Assembly: GCF_019740315.1 (NCBI RefSeq)
Contig: NZ_JAHXZR010000003.1
Coordinates: forward strand, 372,001-436,000
Source of the DNA: Oceanobacter mangrovi
GTDB taxonomy: Bacteria > Pseudomonadota > Gammaproteobacteria > Pseudomonadales > Oceanobacteraceae
Direction: 5' to 3'
DNA: 64,000 nt
In this document: positions 36,782-44,648 of the stretch, one piece after another
How positions within the stretch are numbered: the first letter of the stretch is position 1
Layout: every line of letters starts with the position of its first letter
Notes under the pieces: model-generated
Database searches by the model: none
What the model was told of the DNA's origin: nothing
The model's input: the letters and a program-made list of their open reading frames with translations, nothing else
Position numbers and translations under genes: made by a program

Positions 36782-37285
36782 TTACTTGTTACGATCCGCC
36801 AATGGCGTCGAGAAGGTGTACTCCATATCCCAGGGGAAACGGATCCAGGTATCCTGGCTCACTTCGGTAATGTAGGTATCCACCAGATCAACACCGGCAG
36901 GCTTGGCATAAATGGTTGCCAGGTGTGCTTTCGGCAGCATCTCACGTACATAACGGGCGGTCTTGCCGGTATCGACCAGATCGTCGATCAGCAGCATGCC
37001 TTCGCCATCACCATCAACACCTTTCAATAACTCCAGCTCGCCCTGCACCGACTGGGTGGCATCGTCGTCCGCCGCGGGCTTATAACTGGTGACACAAATG
37101 GTGTCGATCAAACGGATGTTCAGCTCGCGGGCCAAAATCGCTGCGGGCACCAGACCACCACGGGTAATCACAATCATGCCTTTCCACGGGCCTTTATCGA
37201 GCAAACGCAGCGACAGCGCGCGGGCATTACGATGTAATTCTTCCCAGCTGACCGGGTAATCCATGGAATAAGTGAGATCTGGCAT
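36782..37285 (-). CDS. gpt: xanthine(-guanine) phosphoribosyltransferase
   Basis: A 167-aa purine phosphoribosyltransferase closely resembling E. coli Gpt. It has [20 protein letters not shown], the PRPP motif [13 protein letters not shown], and the C-terminal [14 protein letters not shown]. It converts xanthine, guanine or hypoxanthine and PRPP to the nucleotides for salvage. It carries an insertion of about 10 residues ([10 protein letters not shown]) in the loop after ISSY, which is often flexible. The ATG at 37285 is preceded by CAGG at a long spacing. An in-frame start at 37324 overlaps the promoter operator. It is probably controlled together with the Tsx-like channel. Confidence 0.93.
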   Translation of the reverse strand: MPDLTYSMDYPVSWEELHRNARALSLRLLDKGPWKGMIVITRGGLVPAAILARELNIRLIDTICVTSYKPAADDDATQSVQGELELLKGVDGDGEGMLLIDDLVDTGKTARYVREMLPKAHLATIYAKPAGVDLVDTYITEVSQDTWIRFPWDMEYTFSTPLADRNK

Positions 37286-37317
37286 AGGGCAAAACCTGTC
37301 TGAATTTCTGAAAAAGC

Positions 37318-37331
37318 TGACCAATCGGTCA
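37318..37331. promoter_or_regulatory. RutR-like operator candidate (gpt promoter)
   Basis: TGACCAATCGGTCA, a perfect TGACC-N4-GGTCA inverted repeat 33 bases upstream of the gpt ATG. It resembles the E. coli RutR site TTGACCA-N2-TGGTCAA with one change in the inner arm. The same motif occurs twice before the Tsx-like gene. Confidence 0.55.
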
Positions 37332-37500
37332 CTTTATTCGCAGAGCGCGCAGGGTTCAAGTATCAGGCGACTGATCATGATTAAAAATAGTACAGAAAGC
37401 GGTTGGCTGGCCAGCTGGGTTACAGGATTGAACCGGCAACTACAGCCTTGTTCCAACAGGATGGTATAACGCCAACTATCGCCACAGGAGCCAGACCGGA

Positions 37501-37998
37501 ATGACCACAGGAACCCTCACTTTTTTCTGCGGCAAAATGGGCGCCGGTAAATCGACCAAAGCCGGTGAGATAGCCCGGCAGCAAAATGCCGTCTTGCTAT
37601 CAGAAGACCAGTGGCTGGCAGCCCTCTATCCGGGACAAATCACATCGCTGGGCGACTATGTTCATTACAGCAACCTGCTGAAGCCACCGATCAAACAACT
37701 GGTGCAGTCCATGCTGGCGGCGGGAACCCATGTGGTGATGGATTTCCCTGCCAATACCTTTAATCAGCGTGGCTGGTTCCAGCAACTGTTCAGCGAAATA
37801 AAGGCTCCACACCAACTGATCTGGCTGGATATAGAGGATAACGTTTGTCTGCAACGGATTGCCCAACGTAGCATCGAACAACCGCAACGGGCGGCGACGG
37901 ATACCCCCGAGATGTTTGCTGCCATGAATCAGTATTTTGTAGCGCCGCAGGCGGAAGAAGGGTTTAACGTTATTCGAATGGCACATGGCTGCCTTTGA
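37501..37998 (+). CDS. AAA-family P-loop kinase-like protein
   Basis: A 165-aa P-loop protein with Walker A GKMGAGKST at residues 11-19, an acidic SEDQW near residue 35, and a lid-like Arg stretch RIAQRSIEQPQRA near residue 120. It fits the AAA_33/zeta-toxin-like small kinase group that phosphorylates small molecules or nucleotides. The substrate is unknown. It is monocistronic on the plus strand and divergent from gpt. There is no antitoxin-like partner beside it, so a toxin-antitoxin role is unlikely. Confidence 0.8.
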   Translation: MTTGTLTFFCGKMGAGKSTKAGEIARQQNAVLLSEDQWLAALYPGQITSLGDYVHYSNLLKPPIKQLVQSMLAAGTHVVMDFPANTFNQRGWFQQLFSEIKAPHQLIWLDIEDNVCLQRIAQRSIEQPQRAATDTPEMFAAMNQYFVAPQAEEGFNVIRMAHGCL

Positions 37999-38176
37999 AG
38001 GGCAACATAGACTGGCATTGGTAACGCAAAACCCGAATCATTGATCGTTTTCTGATCCTTTGTGAGTAAACTGGCTATTGGCTCAAGTATCATTTGTTAC
38101 TCTATTGGCGAGGTCATCGGGACGTCGCTTGGCTGTTAAATCGGGACACCGAACTGCTGGCAGGGAAAAGTCGGAT

Positions 38177-38647
38177 ATGGAAATACTGGATGAGATCGAA
38201 CAACTGATTATTAGCGAAATGAACGTTGCCCACTCGTTCTACGCGACCCATGTGGCAGGTCCCAGGTTGAGCTTTCGGATACTTGGTACATCAACGCTTT
38301 TTCTGAGTGTCGCTATTCCGTTTATTTCTCAAAGTGAGCTTCCGCTGGAACATAAATCACTTTGGATCACTGGCCTGTCGCTTGGTATTACAGTCGTGAC
38401 TGGTATATCGACCTTTTTCAAACCAGATGAAACGTGGAAGCTGAACATGGGAGCCAAACTGAATCTGGAGTCTCTGTTCGCTATCTGGAAACTGGAGTGT
38501 CTGGAAACCAGATCTTTGCCAGATACATCAGAAAGCCTCAAAAAGCATTTTGAGGCTTCCAGGAGATTTCTCCGCTCGGCTCAGGCTATCACTGCCGCAA
38601 ACACCGAAGGATTTTTTACCAATGTCAGTTTTCCGGACGCCAAATAA
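38177..38647 (+). CDS. two-span membrane protein, SLATT/DUF4231-like
   Basis: A 156-aa protein with a helical N-terminus (EILDEIEQLIISEMNVAHSF), two adjacent membrane spans (FRILGTSTLFLSVAIPFIS and LWITGLSLGITVVTGISTFF), and a C-terminal helical region with KLNLESLFAIWKLECLE. This layout is that of SLATT/DUF4231 proteins, some of which are predicted pore-forming effectors of nucleotide-signalled defence systems. No cyclase or nuclease partner is nearby, so that role is not supported here. The ATG at 38177 is weakly supported; an in-frame start at 38078 is unlikely. Confidence 0.6.
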   Translation: MEILDEIEQLIISEMNVAHSFYATHVAGPRLSFRILGTSTLFLSVAIPFISQSELPLEHKSLWITGLSLGITVVTGISTFFKPDETWKLNMGAKLNLESLFAIWKLECLETRSLPDTSESLKKHFEASRRFLRSAQAITAANTEGFFTNVSFPDAK

Positions 38648-38706
38648 CGGATAGCGCTATTGATTCATAAAAAATCAGTATGAACAGAGATAACCAGAGA
38701 GGTTAA

Positions 38707-39399
38707 ATGAAAACCATCGGATTATTGGGCGGTATGAGCTGGGAAAGCACGCAAGGCTATTACAAGGCCATTAATGAAGGGGTAAAACAGGCGCTGGGTG
38801 GTTTGCACTCCGCCCAAATTGCCCTCTACAGCGTTGATTTTGAACCCATTGAAAAACTCCAGCATGCTGGCGACTGGCCGGGCACTGCAAAGATATTGGC
38901 GGCTGCGGCAAAAAATATTCAGGCCGCTGGTGCCGATGTACTGCTGATCTGCACCAACACCATGCACAAAGTCGCCCCGCAAATCGAAGCTGAACTACAA
39001 ATCCCGCTGTTGCACATTGCCGATGCAACCGCCGCCAGCTTGCAGCAGGCCGGTATCCAAACCGTTGGATTATTGGGTACCGCGTTCACCATGGAACAGG
39101 ACTTCTACAAAGGCCGCCTGACCGAAAACCACGGCCTCAAGGTACTGGTGCCAGAAGAACAGGATCGCGCCATTGTCCACCGGGTCATTTATGACGAGCT
39201 GTGTCTTGGCACCATCAACCCGGACTCCAGAGCAGAATACCTGCGCATTATTGAAGCGCTGGCAGCCGCAGGTGCCGAAGCTGTGATTCTGGGCTGTACC
39301 GAAATCGGCATGCTGGTCAGTCAGAGTGACACCCGCGTTCGCTTATTCGACACCACCGCTATTCATGCCCAGAAAGCCGTTGAATTTGCGCTGGGTTAA
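38707..39399 (+). CDS. aspartate/glutamate racemase-family protein
   Basis: A 230-aa member of the Asp/Glu racemase superfamily, of the YgeA-like group. It has the opening IGLLGGMSWESTQGYY and two active-site Cys regions, LICTNTMHKVA (about residue 81) and ILGCTEIGML (about residue 197), which would act as the two acid/base residues. Many members are amino acid racemases with broad specificity. It is monocistronic, with a REP-like repeat directly after its stop. Confidence 0.9.
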   Translation: MKTIGLLGGMSWESTQGYYKAINEGVKQALGGLHSAQIALYSVDFEPIEKLQHAGDWPGTAKILAAAAKNIQAAGADVLLICTNTMHKVAPQIEAELQIPLLHIADATAASLQQAGIQTVGLLGTAFTMEQDFYKGRLTENHGLKVLVPEEQDRAIVHRVIYDELCLGTINPDSRAEYLRIIEALAAAGAEAVILGCTEIGMLVSQSDTRVRLFDTTAIHAQKAVEFALG

Positions 39400-39401
39400 C
39401 T

Positions 39402-39460
39402 GTAGGTCGAATAACCGAGCGTAGCGAGGGCCATCCGACAACTTGCCGCGTCGGATGGCA
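39402..39460. repeat. GTAGGTCG-type dispersed repeat
   Basis: GTAGGTCGAATAACCGAGCG, then TAGCGAGGGCCATCCGACAA, in the 66-base gap between the converging racemase and COG0523 genes. It matches repeats at 36590, 53486 and 61512. It may act as a bidirectional transcript-ending structure. Confidence 0.75.
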
Positions 39461-39465
39461 ATCAT

Positions 39466-40557
39466 TCAGGCTTCAATCATACAGGCAATCATATCCTGTT
39501 CGATTTGTGGCCAGTCCAGCTCGCGAGAGCTGATGATTTCAATGCGGCTATCGCGACGGTAGGCCACCTTGTCGAAATCATGCTCGTTCTGCACCCGGTT
39601 ATAAAACACCCAGGCACCATCAATATGAATCACGCCTTTAATACGGCTGATCCCCTCCAGACTGTTCAGAACCTCTTCCAGCGCCCAATAATCAAAACAA
39701 TCGTCACGGTGGAAAATCCAGCCACAGCTGAACAAACCGCTGCCATTACCAGTCTTGCGGATCGGTTTGCCCGGTTCAGGAATCTGCTCCGCTGGTGATG
39801 CCTGTGAATGGTCGTGGCTGTGCTGGTGGTTATGACCGTGTTGATGGTCATGATCATGGCCGTGGTTATGCGCATGGTCATGCTGATGGTCATGATCGTG
39901 ATGCTGATGTTTATGCGCATCCGGGAACTGCGCCTGTAACTGACCATCGCGCACCAGATCCAGCAGAGCCGGATCGATAACCCCGCGGGTAGTACGGCCA
40001 ACGTACTGCTTCGGCGGGAACATATTGCCGAGGCTGGTTTCGGCCAGCTCCAGCTGTGCCGCATCGGCCAGATCGCATTTGTTAATCAGCACTACATCGG
40101 CCAGGTTCAGCTGATCATGGAAAGTTTCATTGTCGATCACGTCTGGCTGTTCCAGCAGACGTGGGTCCAGCAAACAAACCGTGGCACGCAGATCGAGCTT
40201 GTCCCGCAAGGCCGGGCCCATCAGGGTGTCGATAATGCCTTCCGGGTGACCGATACCGGTTGGCTCAATAATCAGCCGGTCGGGTTGGGCTTGCTCAATC
40301 AGGGCCTGCAGCGTTTTATTCAGCGAAGGCCCCATGGCACAGCAGATACAACCACCGGTCAACTCCTTCACATGCAAACCGTCCTGATCAGGCATCATTT
40401 CCTGATCAATCCCCACCTGACCAAACTCATTCACCAACACCGCCCAGGACTCACCCGCTGGCTTATGCGCCAACAGTGAATTAATCGACGTCGTTTTACC
40501 AACGCCCAGAAAGCCGGTGATGATATTGGTCGGAATGACTCTGGATTGTTCGTTCAT
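39466..40557 (-). CDS. COG0523 (CobW-type) GTPase, His-rich metal chaperone
   Basis: A 363-aa G3E-family GTPase. It has P-loop GFLGVGKT, the metal-binding CxCC in GGCICCAMG, a VLINKCDLAD guanine specificity motif, and a CobW_C domain. Between the GTPase and C-terminal domain is a long His/Asp-rich stretch (about 35 residues with roughly 18 His), which should bind zinc, nickel or cobalt. The likely job is metal insertion or zinc allocation during starvation. The start at 40557 has the MNEQSRVIPTNIITGFLG opening normal for the family; an in-frame start at 40779 is implausible. Confidence 0.92.
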   Translation of the reverse strand: MNEQSRVIPTNIITGFLGVGKTTSINSLLAHKPAGESWAVLVNEFGQVGIDQEMMPDQDGLHVKELTGGCICCAMGPSLNKTLQALIEQAQPDRLIIEPTGIGHPEGIIDTLMGPALRDKLDLRATVCLLDPRLLEQPDVIDNETFHDQLNLADVVLINKCDLADAAQLELAETSLGNMFPPKQYVGRTTRGVIDPALLDLVRDGQLQAQFPDAHKHQHHDHDHQHDHAHNHGHDHDHQHGHNHQHSHDHSQASPAEQIPEPGKPIRKTGNGSGLFSCGWIFHRDDCFDYWALEEVLNSLEGISRIKGVIHIDGAWVFYNRVQNEHDFDKVAYRRDSRIEIISSRELDWPQIEQDMIACMIEA

Positions 40558-40889
40558 AGTGACTCTTTGCTGCTCGATAAAACCGGGAAAAACTTCTGCT
40601 GCCGAGCCGAATGTTACCCTATAGCAGCTGGTACAGGTGTTGGGTAAAAGAGATTTGCGGGTTTGTGCGGGTATAGTCAGACCGGTAACCAGTTTTCGGT
40701 GCTGACTGCGTGTACGCATGAACCGACGAATGTCGCTGAGCAAGGAACTGGAAACCACTGATTGTCTCCCGAGAAACACAGTGCATGCATACAGTGTAAT
40801 AGGATGGGGACTCAGATTAATGTACGCTCTTTCAGCAGGCTTGTGCGCTTTCCTGAGCGCTAATAGGGTAAGACCTTGAAACCCGGAAG

Positions 40890-41090
40890 GTTATTGCGCA
40901 GGTTTACAGCTATATGTGTAAGCGAAACAGGTGTTAGTGCGCAACGAAATCCGGAGTTAATGCGCAGCCTGCCCGGCCGGACGCGCTTTCTCAGAATGGA
41001 TTGATCTGGAAATGGAATTTACATCCTATATTTCAGCTGGTTACAGCACCTTTCCAGAAACTGGTTCACCCAGAAAGTGCGCATGCGCAC
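40890..41090. promoter_or_regulatory. TGCGCA-containing repeats and palindrome
   Basis: Three copies of GTTANTGCGCA (40890-40900, 40933-40943, 40956-40966) and a perfect 14-bp palindrome GTGCGCATGCGCAC (41077-41090) lie in the 629-base gap between the COG0523 gene and the SAM-fold gene. They could be operators, or a recombination site for the following cassette. No gene is seen in the gap. Confidence 0.5.
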
Positions 41091-41186
41091 TAATGCTGTT
41101 ATGTGTCCTATGTGAGCATGGAAGTTACCGCTATCTTTGCAACTGCTTCCCTACTGGTTTGATCTTTATCTTCGAAGGATTGATTA

Positions 41187-41981
41187 ATGAATGATTTGAT
41201 CACTGATTATTACGACAATTTAAATCCAGGAGCATTTTCAGATTGTGAATGCCGAACACCCAGAAGCAACAGCTGTTTGGACTGTTTTCAAAGCCAGTTT
41301 TTTGGTGGAAATGAAATAAGTTATGACTGTGAGGAAAAACGAAAACTCTATGTACTGCGATATTTTCCTGTTCATTGCGCGGAGAATTATCGTGGAGCAA
41401 AAAACATTCCTAGTGATGTGATTGATAACTGGTTTGAAGATGGACACGTAAACATATTATCTGTCGGAGGTGGACCGGGGTCAGACATTTGTGGTGTTCT
41501 GGAATACCTGGAGGATGAAGCACGAAGTCGACAGGTTGACTTGTCTGTTGATGTAGTGCGACTGGATATCGAGGATCAATGGGACGAAGTATTCGACGAT
41601 GTAATGGAACGTTTCTTTCCTTGGGCTAGTTATCGGACAGTGCATTTGGATGTGAACGACGGCATTGATTTGAGCTCTGATGGTAACTTTGACATGGCAA
41701 CACTTTCTTACCTAACTTCTGAGTTGAGCTCGGAGGCATGTTTGAACTTGGCTGATGAGGTGGATTCCTTGCTTGTTGATGGAGGAGTACTCATGATCAA
41801 TGACCGCCCTGAGGACGTTGTAGAACAAGATATTCGATCTATGTTTGATCGAATTGAGGTGAGCTACGAGGAATATTCTTTATCTGCTTGGGCTGGGTAT
41901 CGTTACCCAAATGATATTGCCGATGTTGTAGGCCCGAAATTCAATATGAACTCAAGCATTTTTATTGGAGTCAAGGAATGA
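41187..41981 (+). CDS. SAM-fold (methyltransferase-like) protein, unknown
   Basis: A 264-aa protein with a Rossmann-like motif ILSVGGGPGSDICG near residue 92, followed by VDVVRLDIEDQW and a long acidic region. It is compatible with a class I SAM-dependent methyltransferase, but no substrate-specific feature is recognised. The N-terminus carries four Cys (20, 22, 30, 33) and a YDCEEKRKLYVLRYFP segment, suggesting a small metal-binding lead-in. The last four bases overlap the start of the DUF1848 gene (ATGA). GC content is lower and codon use differs from neighbouring genes, so it is likely acquired. Confidence 0.7.
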   Translation: MNDLITDYYDNLNPGAFSDCECRTPRSNSCLDCFQSQFFGGNEISYDCEEKRKLYVLRYFPVHCAENYRGAKNIPSDVIDNWFEDGHVNILSVGGGPGSDICGVLEYLEDEARSRQVDLSVDVVRLDIEDQWDEVFDDVMERFFPWASYRTVHLDVNDGIDLSSDGNFDMATLSYLTSELSSEACLNLADEVDSLLVDGGVLMINDRPEDVVEQDIRSMFDRIEVSYEEYSLSAWAGYRYPNDIADVVGPKFNMNSSIFIGVKE

Positions 41982-42919
41982 TTATCAGCGCTAGCCGCCG
42001 CACAGATATTCCGGCTTTTTACTCCGACTGGTTTGTCAATCGCATGCGCGAAGGTTTCTTACTTACTCGTAACCCATTTAACGCTCATCAGATTAAGCGA
42101 GTCTCGTTAAAGCCAGAGGATGTTGAGGTACTAGTGTTCTGGACCAGAAATCCGTCCAAACTTATGCCTTTTTTGCCAGAGATGGATGCCCAGGGTTATC
42201 GCTACTACTTCCAATACACCATTACAGGTTATCCACGCACGGTCGAAAAGTCGGTACCTAATCCCCACCGTGCGATCGAAACCTTCATCCACCTTAGCCA
42301 ACAAATTGGCCCAGACAGGGTAGTGTGGCGCTATGACCCGATATTGCTGTCTAATCTGTTACCTCTGGGTGAACATAAACGCTTGTTCAGTAAAATTGCT
42401 AGTGCGTTGGCAGGAAAAACTAGTCGAGTGGTGATAAGTTTCGCCGACTTTTATAAGAAAACCGAAAAGAACCTGAAACAGGTTGATCGTCTGATTTGCT
42501 CGGATATCACTCAACAACATGAGCAGCTACTGGATCTATCGACTTACATGGCGAAGGTAGCTGTTGCGAATGGCATGGAAATAAAAAGTTGTGCAGAAGC
42601 CGTCGATGTCGCTAGTGCTGGGGTGCCTCATGGTAAGTGCATTGATGATACATTGATTAAAGATGTTTTCGGCCTAAGTCTTGATGGGAAAAAAGATAGT
42701 GGTCAGCGCGAAGAATGTGGTTGCATAAAAAGTATCGATATTGGTGTTTATAACACATGTTTACATGGCTGTTCTTACTGCTATGCAACTTTCAATCACG
42801 ATACGGTAATCAAGAATCAGCAGAAACACGACCCATCGAGTCCTTTCTTGCTTGGCGGAATCGAGGGTGTTGATCCGGCGCTGTTAAACAGCGACGAACC
42901 TCAAGGCTCCTTGTTCTGA
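41978..42919 (+). CDS. DUF1848 protein with C-terminal CX3CX2C motif
   Basis: A 313-aa protein with the DUF1848 opening MIISASRRTDIPAFYSDWF, VLVFWTRNPSKLMPFLPEM, and a C-terminal Cys cluster CLHGCSYCYA at residues 261-270. The CX3CX2C pattern is that of radical SAM enzymes, but it lies at the C-terminus, as if the domain were circularly permuted. Two further Cys are at CGC about residue 250. The function is not established. It is translationally coupled to the SAM-fold gene by a four-base overlap and shares its low GC, so the two form one cassette. Confidence 0.85.
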   Translation: MIISASRRTDIPAFYSDWFVNRMREGFLLTRNPFNAHQIKRVSLKPEDVEVLVFWTRNPSKLMPFLPEMDAQGYRYYFQYTITGYPRTVEKSVPNPHRAIETFIHLSQQIGPDRVVWRYDPILLSNLLPLGEHKRLFSKIASALAGKTSRVVISFADFYKKTEKNLKQVDRLICSDITQQHEQLLDLSTYMAKVAVANGMEIKSCAEAVDVASAGVPHGKCIDDTLIKDVFGLSLDGKKDSGQREECGCIKSIDIGVYNTCLHGCSYCYATFNHDTVIKNQQKHDPSSPFLLGGIEGVDPALLNSDEPQGSLF

Positions 42920-42921
42920 GG

Positions 42922-43095
42922 CAAAATACCAAAGGCCATAAGTTCAACAAGAACTTCGGTGAGCTGGTTGCCCACTTCTTCAACCACCAGACCCATCACC
43001 GTGGTCAGGTCAGCACCTTGCTAAGCCAGCACGGCAAAGATATTGGCGTGACGGACTTTCTTGTGGATATTCCTGGCAGTTCATCAGCGACGTAG
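42922..43095 (+). pseudogene. 3' remnant of a DinB-family gene
   Basis: After the DUF1848 stop, an open frame without a start codon reads NKNFGELVAHFFNHQTHHRG, then QVSTLLSQHGKDIGVTDFLV, and ends at TAG (43093-43095). This is the C-terminal part of a DinB-family four-helix protein, including the conserved His pair that binds metal. The N-terminal two thirds are missing, and the break lies a few bases after the DUF1848 stop. The simplest reading is that the SAM-fold/DUF1848 cassette replaced the 5' part of the gene. Confidence 0.8.
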
Positions 43096-43219
43096 TAGTC
43101 GCCGGTTTTTACATCTGTACCCATTCATTCTGATTTTTTTACCCCTGACATTAATGCGCTCGTCCTCCTAACCTGACATTCCCGAATTCGGGTTTATGTC
43201 TGTTGCGGAGGTACTCAGA

Positions 43220-44647
43220 ATGGACGAAACGGCTTTGATGTTGGCGCGGCTTCAATTCGCGTTCACGGTCTCCTTTCATATTATTTTCCCGGCCATCACC
43301 ATCGGCCTGGCAAGTTTTCTGGCAGTGCTGGAATTTCTCTGGTTGCGCACCGGGCAACCTGTGTACAAAACCCTCTATGTTTTCTGGTCGCGTATTTTTG
43401 CTCTTAACTTTGGGATGGGGGTGGTGGCCGGGTTGGTGCTGGCGTACGAGTTCGGTACTAACTGGGCCGGGTTTTCGACCTTTGCGGGGAGTATTACCGG
43501 CCCCTTGCTGGCCTACGAAGTACTGACCGCTTTCTTTCTGGAAGCCGGTTTTCTGGGGGTGATGCTGTTTGGCTGGGACAGGGTCGGCAACCGCTTGCAC
43601 TTCTTCGCTACGGTAATGGTGGCCATTGGCACGCTGATTTCCGCTACCTGGATCATTGCTTCCAATAGCTGGATGCACACACCCGCCGGGTACAGCCTGG
43701 TACAGGGTGCTCATGGGCTGGTTGTTGAGCCGCAAAGCTGGTTCAGGATTATCTTTAATCCGTCTTTCCCGTACCGGCTGGTCCACATGGTGTTGGCTGC
43801 CTTTTTGAGCACGGCGCTGATGGTTGCCGCCAGCGCTGCCTGGCATCTGCTGCGTGGCAACAACAGCCCGGCCATTCGCAAGATGATGACCATGGCGTTG
43901 TTGATGCTGGTCGTTACCACACCGCTGCAAATCATCGCCGGTGATGCGCACGGCCTCAATACGCTGGAACATCAGCCTGCCAAAATCGCCGCAATGGAAG
44001 GTCACTGGCGCAATGGCGAGGCGGGAGAGGGTGTGCCACTGATTCTGTTTGGCTGGCCCGACAACGACACCGAAACCACCCGCTTCGCGTTGGAAATTCC
44101 CCACGCAGCCAGTCTGATTCTGACCCACAGCGTTGATGGCACCTTCAAGGGATTGTCAGAATTTCCGGCTAACGAGCGTCCGAATGCGGCAGCGGTGTTC
44201 TGGTCATTCCGGGTCATGGTGGGACTTGGTTTGTTGATGCTGTTACTGGGTGTGTGGGGCGTCTGGAGCTGGTGGCGCGGCAGTCTGTTCAAACAAAAAG
44301 CATTGCTGACATTTGTCCTGCTGATGGGGCCAAGCGGATTGATTGCCCTGCTGGCTGGCTGGTTCACTACCGAGCTGGGCCGTCAGCCATGGGTGGTGTA
44401 CGGCCTGCTGCGTACTGACCAGGCCGCCAGCAACCACAGTGTACCGGTGCTCAGCTTCACTCTGCTGCTGTTTGTAGTGGTGTACTTCGCCATCTTTGGC
44501 GTGGGTATCCGTTACCTGTTGCGGCTGATTGCAGCTGGCCCGGATGATCTTGCCGTCAGTGCGGAAGAAAACCCTCTGCAATTGGCCAGTCACTTCTCGT
44601 TATCGAGCATCCGGGATATTCCCGACCAGCCACGTGGAGGCAAATAA
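43220..44647 (+). CDS. cioA: cyanide-insensitive bd-type quinol oxidase subunit I
   Basis: A 475-aa CydA-family protein. His20 in FTVSFHIIFP is the heme ligand position and FNPSFPYRLVHMVLAAFLST holds the second. The Q-loop region is short, as in CioA-type (cyanide-insensitive) oxidases, unlike E. coli CydA. GWFTTELGRQPWVVYGLLRT is the conserved C-terminal motif. It oxidises quinol and reduces O2 to water in the inner membrane. The ATG at 43220 has GGAGG eight bases upstream; an in-frame ATG at 43196 lacks one. It is co-transcribed with cioB, one base apart. Confidence 0.92.
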   Translation: MDETALMLARLQFAFTVSFHIIFPAITIGLASFLAVLEFLWLRTGQPVYKTLYVFWSRIFALNFGMGVVAGLVLAYEFGTNWAGFSTFAGSITGPLLAYEVLTAFFLEAGFLGVMLFGWDRVGNRLHFFATVMVAIGTLISATWIIASNSWMHTPAGYSLVQGAHGLVVEPQSWFRIIFNPSFPYRLVHMVLAAFLSTALMVAASAAWHLLRGNNSPAIRKMMTMALLMLVVTTPLQIIAGDAHGLNTLEHQPAKIAAMEGHWRNGEAGEGVPLILFGWPDNDTETTRFALEIPHAASLILTHSVDGTFKGLSEFPANERPNAAAVFWSFRVMVGLGLLMLLLGVWGVWSWWRGSLFKQKALLTFVLLMGPSGLIALLAGWFTTELGRQPWVVYGLLRTDQAASNHSVPVLSFTLLLFVVVYFAIFGVGIRYLLRLIAAGPDDLAVSAEENPLQLASHFSLSSIRDIPDQPRGGK

Positions 44648-44648
44648 C

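Noticed and set aside
37501-37998. Zeta-type toxin reading of the P-loop protein
   Set aside because: No antitoxin gene is adjacent and the protein is shorter than typical zeta toxins.
38078-38176. N-terminal extension of the SLATT-like protein
   Set aside because: Adds a basic, non-conserved leader with no ribosome site; the start at 38177 is more likely.
41012-41194. 60-codon frame ahead of the SAM-fold gene
   Set aside because: Its start lacks a ribosome site, and it overlaps the next gene and the palindrome. Probably not translated.
43151-44128. 325-codon open frame antisense to cioA
   Set aside because: Low-complexity, Gln/His/Pro-rich product typical of antisense of a membrane protein.
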